From NCBI GenBank assembly GCA_029204225.1, contig CM055111.1:14339011-14403010 (forward strand): 64,000 bases of DNA, given 5' to 3'. Under the pieces are notes generated by a model. It was given only the letters and a program-made list of their open reading frames with translations. It did not search any database and was not told the origin of the DNA. Positions 20,718 to 30,181 of the stretch are shown here, one piece after another. Each line of letters starts with the position of its first letter. Position 1 is the stretch's first letter. A program made the translations under genes and the position numbers. The stretch is from Diphasiastrum complanatum (taxonomy: Eukaryota; Streptophyta; Lycopodiopsida; Lycopodiales; Lycopodiaceae).

Positions 20718-21455
20718 TGTTGGATTTCATTTCTTAAATCATTAGGTAATTTTAAACTATTTACTCTACAGTTTTACTCACATTGTCGAGACAGTGTTGA
20801 AGGTTTCGAAAATCGTGTACAGAAATACACGTATTGTCGAACGCACCTAAAACTATTATTTAAGGGTTACCAAATAACGACTTCATCGGATTTGGTTGTT
20901 GAGTTTTATCCATTACATGTTTCGGGTCCAATCCCATATCTCCATGTGGCACCTGCTAGGTGGATGACAGCGCATTCCGTTAGGGCCGTGCCATCAACAA
21001 CTATAAACAGATCAATAGATTAGTTAATTTTATAGAAGAGAGCAATTCATAAATTGAGTTAGTTCAAGTTTCAAGAATAGTCACTCTTCTTCTTCTCCTC
21101 TCTCTCTATTCCGCCATAGGCGTAGACTGATCATTAATAAGCTATTCCAATACAGTTTGTGTGAACAACATTTACAACAGAATTAGATGCGCTATTATTA
21201 TAGTGTAATCAGAGTAGACAGCGGATGTATTTTTCATCTTTTGCAATACATGCCGCATTCGACATATTCCACACGTGATTTGTCTTGTATTACTTTTTTG
21301 TTATTCATGCTATTATGATCTGAGTTCTAATAATGCGATCTAGTTCTATCGTTCATTTTCCGCACTTGTGAATGATAATAAGTTGTGTTTATGATAGAGT
21401 TGAAACTATCGAAGTCGAATAATTATTCAACTATATGCAGCTTTTTTTTTTAATA
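20718..21455 (+). repeat. Element C 3' LTR
   Basis: 738 bp, begins TGTTGGATTTC after the polypurine tract aagggggag (20709-20717). Its end (ttttttaata) is degraded compared with gtcaaca of the 5' copy. Confidence 0.8.
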
Positions 21456-21460
21456 GAAAG

Positions 21461-21883
21461 ATGTTCAAGAAGAGCAAGGGAGCCAATCTTCAAGCAAAGT
21501 TCTCAGGGTTAAGGCAAAGTTTATCATGTCTACATTATTTGATTTAGGGGGAGTCAAAGTTCTTTGATTCAAAAGAAGTCAAAGAATCGGGTGATATGTT
21601 GCAATCATGGTGGTCACACATATACACTACAGGGATATGAAGACTAAAGCAAGACATTGGGAAGTCATGTGAAGCAGGTTCATATGAGAAGGATTGACAT
21701 TCAAAGGAATTCTACATCATTATACAAAGGAAGTTCTACATCGAGTAATGAAGACATTGAGATCAAAGTTGATCATGGATTCTACATCAGAATTGAGGAC
21801 CTTCATTACATGGGCATCATGGAGGATACATATGCATACTTGTGCTATGCATAGTTCTTGTCAATGTAAACATTAAGGGGCAA
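21461..21883 (+). other. Element A internal sequence before its 3' LTR
   Basis: No recognisable coding. A purine-rich word taagggg ends at 21880, next to the LTR. Short frames at 21657-21876 are not similar to gag or pol. Confidence 0.5.
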
Positions 21884-22311
21884 TGTTAGAGCTAATGTTC
21901 ACATTAGTACCCCTAATGTTGTCATTTAGGATTAATTAGGAATATTGGGCCATGCCTGCATGCTAATTGTAGTTGCCCTTACCTATATTTAGTAAAGTTA
22001 AGTTAGAATTTAGCTAGACTCGAGGTTGAGATTCTAGTGCTTCATTTGGAGCACAAGTTTTGCTATATATAGGTGTTGGTGCTTTTACCATATATAGGGA
22101 CATTAATTAGGCAATTGCTTTTAGGCTGCTTTTGCTTTTGCTTTTTGGCATAGACCAGATTCTATAAGTATGTAGTGCGCCCTACCTCATTAGTAGTGGG
22201 ACATAGTTGGAGTTTCCCTCACTTGTGTTCCCTCTCATGTGTTTGCTATCGTTTCATCACAAAAGGAATCTTGTCTTGGGCTACTTGTATGAGCAAGTTG
22301 GTTTTCTAACA
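21884..22311 (+). repeat. Element A 3' LTR
   Basis: 428 bp, TGTTAGAG...CTAACA; aligned to 9588-9853 and 10544-10665. Confidence 0.82.
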
Positions 22312-24262
22312 ATCCCTATGGACCATATGGCCATTGTAAGGGTGAAGTGACTAATACACAAATTTTTGAGATATCCACTGGGCACAGAGAAGATCCTTCA
22401 ACAAAATGACTAGAAAGTTTATTTTCCAAACTACATGTTTGATTCTTGAGTCCTTGTCCATGGAAGAACCTCATAATAAAAAAATTTAGAACTTTGCAAT
22501 CATTCAATTGTTACAACATGGAAGACTCACAATCACAAATTTAATACCATTTTCATGCATCTTTAATACTTGCAATTAAATTTCTAGTAGCTTGTATCAA
22601 GAAATTTCAATGGTAGCAAAAACCTTATTCATGGCTAGACGAGAGAGAGAGAGAGAGAGAGAGAGATTAGAAGTATAACAACCAAGGATTTTAACATTCT
22701 ATTTCCATAGGTCCAAAAACTATATAGGCAATATGCCCTACCTATTCTCATTAGAGTTGATATTTGTCAAGGCCAAGTAGGGCACCTACATGAGGAAATT
22801 AACTAATGGTTCACGAAGCACACTCAAAATTCAAGCAAGGAATGGCTCCTACAAGACCTCCAAACTTTTGTTTTCTCTTTGTAAAAGAGCAAACCCTAAT
22901 TGCAAGAGTCATCATTTTCTAATTTGTATTGGCATGCATTGTGGCACAAAAACAAGTTCTTACGCTCAAGTAAACATTTGAAAATGCACATTGTTTCAAG
23001 TTCTCTTTTTCTAGAAGTGGTTCAAAGCTTTTTTGGAGCATCAAATCCAATTTCAAGAGGCCAGTTCTCATCTCCTTGGATTGGTTCTTTTGTTTAATGA
23101 TAGAATTGATACTTGAATAAATGTTACAAACCTCTAAGCAAACTTTGACATGCTTCATGATATATTTCGAGAATAGTTATACTTGAATGAAGGTGTAATT
23201 TGACATTCTTCAGAGTTGTGTGAACTTGTACACATCATATTCAAAAAAATCATTTGAAATAATAAATCAATAAACACCTTGTCTACAACAATGCTAGCAA
23301 GGGCTTTGTAGAGTGAGTTTCTAGCCTTATTGAGAAGAAGATATTATATATCAATGTTATGTCTAGCATAAATATATGTATATTTGACACAACAAAGGAG
23401 ACATGCAATCTTCAACCTATGGAGTCCACGAAGTATTAGACCGTCAACTTCATCAAGCATAGCATGGACCAAATGTTGCAACATCCTAACTCACATCATT
23501 AGCGCCCTCAAGCAGATGCACATCACATGCACAAACTTTAACACAAGAAATCACCAATTTTGAAAATCAATTATAGCTTGGGATCTCATTAGTACCATGA
23601 TCACAATACTTGCAATTTATCATTTTCATGCATCCATGAGGCATTCCTAGCTTCCTATCTGCCCCATGATTTAGCTTTAGGCATCTTGAATAGGGAAAGT
23701 ATGAGAGATGGTCATTTTTGCTCATTGGAGAGGTTAATCAATTATGTTTTGCTAAAATCCAATTTGATTTGTATCTTTCCATTTGAGATCCTTGTCAAAC
23801 CAATGGGTTTTTCAATCAGATTTGGCAAGAAGTCATGGTTGTGAATTCTAGATCTAGAAAAGAATGGCAAGTGATCCCTTCAACAGATTACAGCTTCTTT
23901 GGATGCAATTTTATTTCTAGAAGCCCCTTGAAACTAAAACAATTTGTTTCTTGCAATCAAGAGGCTGTATTTGATCAGAGCATTTATGGATTGATAAATC
24001 AAAATCTACGTTTGCCTAATTGTTTTGATTCCAAGGGAAACTCACTCAGCTGGAAAATTCCGTCCGAATAAAAAAAGGGAGGATGAGGTAGTCATGTTCA
24101 GATGTCAAATGCACACTTAAAGATCATCACATTCAACTTTCAGTATTCATGTTCTCAATGGAAAACAACACTATGCGTGAAAGAACTTGTTGAATGTGGC
24201 AGAGTCAAATATTCTTAACAAAGGCATAAATGTTCAAAATGTATTGTGGAAAGGCGGGCTAC
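22312..24262. other. Unassigned region with a (GA)n microsatellite
   Basis: A pure GA run lies at 22641-22667. The plus-strand frame 23835-24071 (78 codons) and minus-strand frame 22919-23158 (79 codons) have no recognisable domain. This is the likely downstream part or introns of the minus-strand gene that begins at 25232, but I cannot identify further exons. Confidence 0.45.
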
Positions 24263-25231
24263 CTCCCTTGCAGCCCTTCTTCGCTCTCTTTCCAAGGAAG
24301 CTTGCTTCTCAATGGCCTCCTTTTCATCGCCCTCTGCCTGCATAAGCTTTTCTAATGTTCTCCTTGCAATGTGACCACCTTGAGGAGGTCCAAGAATTCC
24401 TTCTGGATCCTTCAATAAAAAAGCAACCAGTGTCATCGGAAGGTGAGAACAGGAATCCTGCTGAAAAGCTCTAAAGAAGATTGAACGTTAAAAAAATGTT
24501 AGGGAGTATGTCGAAGTTTGTCGATGCACTAAGAGACCTGTGAGGACGCTCGAAAGCACATTAAATACTGCAATGTTCAGTAGGAATTGCATCTTGTTGA
24601 ATGCAGGAAGTGCTTGAATGCATGTTTCTACTCATTCTTGAAGCTTATAGAAAGATGCACTTTTCAGCGGGAAATTGAATCTTATTGAATGCACGAAGAG
24701 CTTCAACCCAATTTTTCACTCACACAGTGAAACTTATTGTAATCGTCATGATGAAATATTCTGCAGGTAATTGAATCTTTTGAAATGCATGAAGTGCTAG
24801 AATCCAAACTTCTAATCATATCTGAAGCTCATTGAAATTGTTAAGAGCTGAAAAAAGAAGCTTAGAAGCCATTAGAGATCAAAAGCTTCCATACCACTAC
24901 TTAATGACAAATTTGAGAAGCACAGAAAGCTCCACTCTGCTCTTGCGAATTTAAGCAGAATGTAAGAAAAGCCATGATAAAGAAAAGATGCGAAGTTGGT
25001 GTACCCATCCAACGCAGTGAACCTGCAATCTACCACACGCTCTTCTACATGATCCTCCAAGCTTTTTGTCCGCAGCCATCCTAAGTGCCACATGAAGCAG
25101 CAACGGTTGAGCTCCTCGTACCCATCCAGAAGAAGAGGAGGGAGAAGAAGTAAGTTGATGCAATTTAGAAGCACTTTCGCTTGAACACAAAGACCGCGTT
25201 GCTGCACCCACCCTTAGAACTGACAACGCCA

Positions 25232-25232
<1 letters not shown>
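24263..25232 (-). CDS. Probable nuclear gene for a mitochondrially targeted protein (two exons visible)
   Basis: Exon 1 starts at ATG 25232 and reads MALSVLRVGAATRSLCSSES, an Arg/Ser/Ala-rich, acid-poor N-terminus typical of mitochondrial presequences. It can end at a GT donor after 25122 (37 codons) or after 25023 (70 codons); both leave phase 0. Exon 2 is 24263-24457 (65 codons, phase 0). It is bounded by acceptor TTTTCAGCAG and donor GAG|GTAGCC. It encodes LKDPEGILGPPQGGHIARRT and then a charged helix EKLMQAEGDEKEAIEKQASL ending RERRRAARE, likely a coiled coil. A GA/CT tract lies directly upstream of the ATG. Later exons and the stop were not found, and I do not recognise the family. Exon 2 looks genuine because of its splice sites and composition. 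Confidence 0.55.

Positions 25233-25279
<47 letters not shown>
25232..25279 (-). repeat. CT/GA microsatellite in the 5' leader of the minus-strand gene
   Basis: (CT)n on the plus strand, read as (GA)n in the 5' untranslated region of the gene starting at 25232. Such GA leaders are common in plant genes. Confidence 0.85.
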
Positions 25280-25282
<3 letters not shown>

Positions 25283-26989
25283 AACACTCATATATGTGGC
25301 CTCATGCACAAGGCATCACATATCCTTATCCTCATGTGAGAGGGACCAAATGGGCTTTGTGAGAGGGGCCAAATGGGCTTTCTAAGTGTTCATGTGATCG
25401 TGTCGAATTCTGTGTGTACTCATCGCATGTGATCGTGTCGGATTTTGTGCGTGCTCATCTTATGTGATGTGTCTTAGAATGAGATCTTTTGCTAGTGCTT
25501 GTCGTTATTGCTCATGATATCAATTTTCATGTTGTTCTAGAGCAAGCACACATCTTGCCAGGGTGATCCTCGTAGTCTTTTCGTAGACCTATAGATTTGG
25601 TTTTTTTTGTGAGGGGATTCTAACTCTTCGAGACTGATCCCTCTCAATAAGACTTTCTTCGTCGTTCTTTAACCCCCACACAGGACTGTTGCATCTCACA
25701 TTGTTCAAGAAAAAGAGCGAGATTACAGTGATCGTGCAGATTAAGGATTGATTGTTATTGTACTATTTTGTTCTACCCCTTTGCACAATTATTTATGAAA
25801 TGTATTCTTGATTGACATAAAGGCCCAAGACAATACTTTTTTTTTCAATTGGTCAATGGAGTTTTTGCAAAATTTAATAATAAAATCAATACATTACCAA
25901 GGACTTTATTGCAACAACTTGATCTTTTAGATGCACCTATATATGCAAGTCGTAAATAGCAAAACATTCATCTCCCTCTCTTTTTCTTACGTGCATGCCC
26001 ACGTTATAAATGCACCTTTATATGCAAGCTTTAAATTGCAAAAAGTACAATGTGCACACTTTAGATGCACCTTTTTTATGCGAATCATAAATAGCACAAA
26101 ATTTGCATCCCTTTGTTTTTCTTGCATGCATCACTAGGCTCAACTTGCATGACACACCAACATCTTTGCCAACAACAAAAACCAAAGAAAGATTATCTAT
26201 CTACAATCAGATAATCATTTCATATATGTCCTTAGCCTTGTTGCAGTATCGATAAGTTATTGTGATGATTTTGTAAAAGATGAGATGATTTTCTATCGAT
26301 AAGCTTGAGCATCATAATGAGTTTTTTTTTTTTTCAATTCTTCTAAAATGCAATCATTTGACAATTTGAATGTCCTCCACGATTCCAAATGAATAGAAAA
26401 AATCTCCAACTAGTCAAAGAAGAATTACAAGCAATAGAGCCATAGTTGAGTTGCGATAAATCATCTTTTGCATAGTATTATACAAATGACATTAACATTG
26501 ACACTGAGATTTATCTGATGTTTTACACCCAACCATGCAAAAATTGGACAGTGTAATTTCAATGGATATTTTGGATGCAATGGAAATCGCAAATTAGTTA
26601 AACTTGCATAAAAATATATATACTCATATTTGTATATAAAATGGCCATGGCCACTCGTATAAGGACTATCTGTTGAGACTGATGGCCTACACTGGACCAA
26701 GTGCACCTGTGCATATAACAACAATCACTCCTAGAAGGAGTTGGAGAACGGGGAAGTCTTCATGTATTTACAAAGTAGAGCTGCAAGAAAAGAAAAAAAA
26801 TCAATCCAAAAATACATTTCTAATAAGGGACATTTATGACCACATACCACAAGCTAATACTTGAAATATATCAAACCAGACCTAAAAATTTTATAATATA
26901 TTTTATGTATTTGAAAGTGAGAGAATCGGTAAAAGAAGTGTAAGGTAAATAATGACAAATAGATTTGGATCAAAACACAATTCTTGGAT
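25280..26989. other. Unassigned region with short tandem repeats
   Basis: A near-repeat containing catgtgatcgtgtcg occurs at about 25391 and 25428. A threefold repeat lies at 25929-26132. No gene recognised; it should include the promoter of the gene at 25232. Confidence 0.45.
25929..26132. repeat. Three degenerate tandem units of 60-80 bp
   Basis: Units start agatgcacctatatatgcaa (25929), aatgcacctttatatgcaag (about 26008) and agatgcaccttttttatgcg (about 26062). Each is followed by a taaatagcaaaa-like word; the first and third also share ctttttcttgcatgc. Confidence 0.7.
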
Positions 26990-27526
26990 GCTTCGACAAA
27001 TTTGTTGCAGAACATATAAGTGCTGGTTCTCATATGCAGATGTCCAAGGCATTGGTCCCATAGAACATTCTTGTCGGATGAAGGTGTAGACAGAGATTTT
27101 TCTTTAGAGGTGATTGCACATTCATGACTTAATGTATAAAGATGACCATCTATGTATCCTTTGACCAGAATGTTGGAGTTGTTTTCTCAAATGAGGCATT
27201 GATCTGCATCAAATGTGACAATATGGCCTCGTTAGCAATTCGGCAAGCCGATAATAGATCCTTGGTCAAGGTTGGAACAAAAAAAACATCTCGATAAGTC
27301 GAGATGAGCCATTATTGAATCTGATGGCAATTGTTCCTTTGTCTTCGATATTTAAAGAGCTAAAATCTCCAAGTTGAATGTTGTTGTCATGATGTGTCAA
27401 AGAAAAATTCGTAAACCATTGTCATGTGTTGAGATACCAGTAGCTAGAATCTAATTGATTGTTCGATTCGGCCATGAATAGCTTTTGATTGGATTTGTCT
27501 TTTGAAGCATCAATGATTGTAGTGTG
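26990..27526 (-). pseudogene. Ty1/copia protease/pre-integrase relic, target of element D
   Basis: Across several frames the minus strand reads LDSSYWYLNT, then GDFSSLNIEDKGTIAIRFNN and FVPTLTKDLLSACRIAN, the usual copia protease to pre-integrase text. The relic is interrupted by element D at the duplicated ACCAT site, and traces continue for a short distance beyond 33545. Heavily mutated; no intact frame. Confidence 0.65.
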
Positions 27527-27531
27527 ACCAT

Positions 27532-28181
27532 TGTGAAAGATTTCAGATCCTTAAGATCCAATCTACTTGAATGATCTTTGGTTAGAAAGAGAAATACACT
27601 ATCAATTTCACCAATGTAGAAAAATCAGCATCTACACACAATTTGAGATGCAAACACTAATAGAACTTGATCAAACTTGAATGAAATGATTATGTATTGT
27701 TGCTGTCCGTACAAAACCAGCAAGCTACTGTATTTCACACGTGTGGATCCAAAAATAGCAAATATAGATCATTCTACACATAGAATTGCAAGCAATCACC
27801 AAGATAGTGCACCAATGGATAGTAGAACCCAAGAGAACCATGTATAAGCATGAAATGAGATAGAGAAGAGAGAAGATGACTCTCTCCACGAGTTACATCC
27901 TTTTATAGCAGGTCCAAACCCTATTTGGCCACTTGGCTTTCCCACCAAAATGCTAACCCTACCAATTTTGGGTCTAGATTCAATGTACCCAACTTATTCA
28001 AATTGAATCTACTCAAACTCGCATTCTATCTTTCCCACACTTTCAAAAAGTGTCTATTCAAATGAAATTTAGACTAATGAGCTTTGAAAAGTCAACCTCT
28101 AAGTCTAAAACAAGTTTTGGCCTCAATATGCCAAATATGAAAATATTGCAAAATGTGATGAAACTAGTTGAATCTTTCACA
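27532..28181 (-). repeat. Element D 3' LTR
   Basis: 650 bp, ends TGTGAAAG/CTTTCACA (8-bp inverted ends). The RNase H frame terminates inside it, with TGA at 28177-28179. Confidence 0.93.
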
Positions 28182-28764
28182 CTCCCTCTTCAACTAGTTT
28201 TAGCATAGACTTTGATAATACTCCAAGTGAAGTCCTATGCTTCATGAACAAGTCTTTTCCCAATGCTTTGGTGAAGATATCAGCTACACATTCCCTTGAA
28301 GACACATGTTGAAGCTCCACCTCCTTTGCAATGACTCGCTCCCTCACAAAATGATATTGTATCTCAATATGCTTGCTCCTAGCATGAAAGATAGGATTGG
28401 ATGCCATTCTTTGGGCTGATTGATTGTCACAAAAGATGATTGGGCTCTCTGAAAAATCCAGCAAGTGAAGATCCTTGATCATCCTTTTGATCCATACCAT
28501 CTGCTTTGTGCAATGTGTAAGAGCTTTGTACTCGGCCTCACTAGATGACAATGAGATAGTGGCTTGTTTCTTTGACATCCATGATATAGCTCCATCACCT
28601 ATGAAAATACAATAAGAACTAATGGATTTCATATCCATTACATCTCTAGCATAGTCCGAATCTGAAAATCCAAAAAGATTAGGTGATGATCCCTCATACA
28701 ATATGCCAAAATCTCGAGTTCCAATGATGTACCTCAAAACTCGCTTTCCTAGCTTCCAATGCTC
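28177..28764 (-). CDS. pol: Element D RNase H (C-terminal pol)
   Basis: About 190 residues, open to TGA 28177-28179. It contains LRYIIGTRDFGILYEGSS, the catalytic segments FGFSDSDYARDVMDMKSIS and ISLSSSEAEYKALTHCTKQM, IIFCDNQSAQRMASNP, the copia KHIEIQYHFVRERV motif and ADIFTKALGKDLF. All four acidic RNase H positions appear present. It degrades the RNA strand of the RNA-DNA hybrid during reverse transcription. Upstream it joins, in a different frame, foreign sequence at about 28765 (EHWKLGKR junction). Translation would need fusion to pol, now impossible without RT, so the domain is relict though well preserved. Confidence 0.85.
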   Translation of the reverse strand, partial: EHWKLGKRVLRYIIGTRDFGILYEGSSPNLFGFSDSDYARDVMDMKSISSYCIFIGDGAISWMSKKQATISLSSSEAEYKALTHCTKQMVWIKRMIKDLHLLDFSESPIIFCDNQSAQRMASNPIFHARSKHIEIQYHFVRERVIAKEVELQHVSSRECVADIFTKALGKDLFMKHRTSLGVLSKSMLKLVEEGV

Positions 28765-29824
28765 CTAGCATAGTTTTTGCCAATAGAACTTTGATCCATC
28801 ATAAGAATGATCTTCTTCCTCAGAATAGATCTCCTTTCAATGATTATGTAATGCTTAAAATAGAAACAACCATAATTGATATAGAGAATAGTGTCCACTT
28901 GGGATGCTTCACTATTTCTTACATCAATTTTACATGTAAAAATGTGACTAGAACATGAAGAATCAAATAGAATGTAAATGAAATGATTCCACCATGCTTC
29001 CAACTCTGAACTCTCTGGAAAAATACAGCAAACAAACAGTAAATGTGAGTGATCAACTTTTGCTTGCATGTCTCCTCCTTCTTTGTCCTTTGTTGCCTTG
29101 TATCCACCATGATACTCCATGAATGAGCCTCCATCTTCATCTTGCCACAAGAAACCATCAAACCTTGGAAATCCATGAGTAGGTGAGTACATAAATGATG
29201 CAAATCCAGCACCACATGACTCCATAAACCAAGTAGTTTGCACTAGTCCATCTTCAAGATCTACTTGACACAAGAAAATGACCATGAATTCACCAAAAAT
29301 TGACAATCTCCAAGTATTGGCACCAAGTAGCTCAACACTTGAGAACTTAGCCATGGATGAGTGACATAATGAACCTCCAATAGCTTCATTTCCATCAGCA
29401 AAATCAGCCAAGAATGCTAGTACAAATCCAACATCAAAACAATGCTCACCAATGTAGCTAGTTTTACCATATCTTGACAATTTGCACACATCCACATAAA
29501 TTGCTCAAAAATGAGATAGAACAAGTAAAGTAAACTTGAACAACAGGCTGCTCCTTTGACCTTACTTGAGTCTTCAATATGATGCAAAAACAGATCCATA
29601 ACACCTTTGCCAATTACCTCTCCTTTGATGCTCTTGACTAGCTCCAAATTGCCAACTTCTCTTTTGACTAGTTGAAGCGCTTTGAGATCAACCTCTTGAT
29701 CTTCAACTTGACCATCAAAGTCATTGAACAAAATTTGTTTTCCAGATCCATTACTTGATTTTACAGCAAGATAACATCCATCCACTTGCATATCTCCATG
29801 TACACAAGAAGATCCTCCAAAAGA
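28765..29824 (-). other. 1.06-kb foreign segment replacing the RT domain of element D
   Basis: The pol frame enters from the RT start (DLEYRSLMKSGT) and then becomes unrelated. There is no finger-palm text, no YVDD box and no LGxQI signature in any frame. Two long minus-strand frames cross it: 29417-29920 and 28749-29495 (248 codons). They include GKQILFNDFDGQVEDQEVDL and TWFMESCGAGFASFMYSPTH. I recognise no domain. The segment is about as long as the RT it replaces. A captured host or other transposon sequence is the simplest reading. Confidence 0.75.
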
Positions 29825-30181
29825 TGTTCCACTCTTCATAAGAGATCGATACTCAAGATCCATTGGTTGGATCCACTCCTCTTCTTTCCTTGCTTGATCT
29901 ACACTTGTAGGCTCATCCAAAGAGGTTAGGAAAGCAACCTAATTTCCAGAAACTACTTTCTTACCATTTTGATCATATGTGAGCCTTGAAGGTACTTGTC
30001 TTTCTCTTGATGTTCTCCTTGGCTTTTGACTTGATGAATGTCCATCATCACCACCATCCAAAGTAGGATCCTTCTCATCAACATCAAAAATGTTAGAACC
30101 ATCTACTTTACCATCAATCATGCTTGAAGACACCTTTGGAATGTTTCCCTCATAAAAAATGACATCTCTACCAACAATCAC
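29825..30181 (-). pseudogene. Element D pol linker and RT start, with one frameshift and one nonsense codon
   Basis: After the gag-integrase frame, a frameshift near 30190 is needed to reach VIVGRDVIFYEGNIPK, the copia integrase-to-RT linker. The linker frame stops at TAG 29939-29941. That codon falls where copia relatives have an aromatic residue before VAFLTS, and the frame then continues as LDEPTSVDQARKEEEWI. So D has two coding lesions besides the RT replacement. Confidence 0.75.

Larger units (their letters stand above)
18450..21455 (+). mobile_element. Element C: Ty1/copia remnant with both LTRs, 3.0 kb
   Basis: 5' LTR 18450-19630, PBS TGGTATCAAAGC at 19631, polypurine tract aagggggag at 20709-20717, 3' LTR 20718-21455. 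The flanks ggaag (18445-18449) and gaaag (21456-21460) match at 4 of 5 bases. The interior is only 1.1 kb: a scrap of RT joined to the RT end and RNase H, with gag, protease and integrase deleted. The LTRs differ at many positions, so this is an old insertion. It sits in element A. Confidence 0.82.
9588..22311 (+). mobile_element. Element A: outer LTR retrotransposon, 12.7 kb including nested insertions
   Basis: LTRs begin TGTTAGAG (9588 and 21884) and the 3' LTR ends CTAACA at 22311. The 5-bp flanks atctc (9583-9587) and atccc (22312-22316) match at 4 of 5 positions, which supports one insertion. A purine-rich tract aaggggca precedes the 3' LTR, giving plus orientation. After removing G1, G2 and C, only about 2.2 kb of internal sequence remains (10666-10939, 13446-14850, 18383-18444, 21461-21883). 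It encodes no gag or pol that I can recognise, so A resembles a non-coding LARD-type derivative. No PBS is visible next to the 5' LTR. Confidence 0.8.

Noticed and set aside
22641-22667. CRISPR-like repeats
   Set aside because: Dinucleotide microsatellite with no spacers. All other regular repeats in the window are retrotransposon leader units or tandem duplications.
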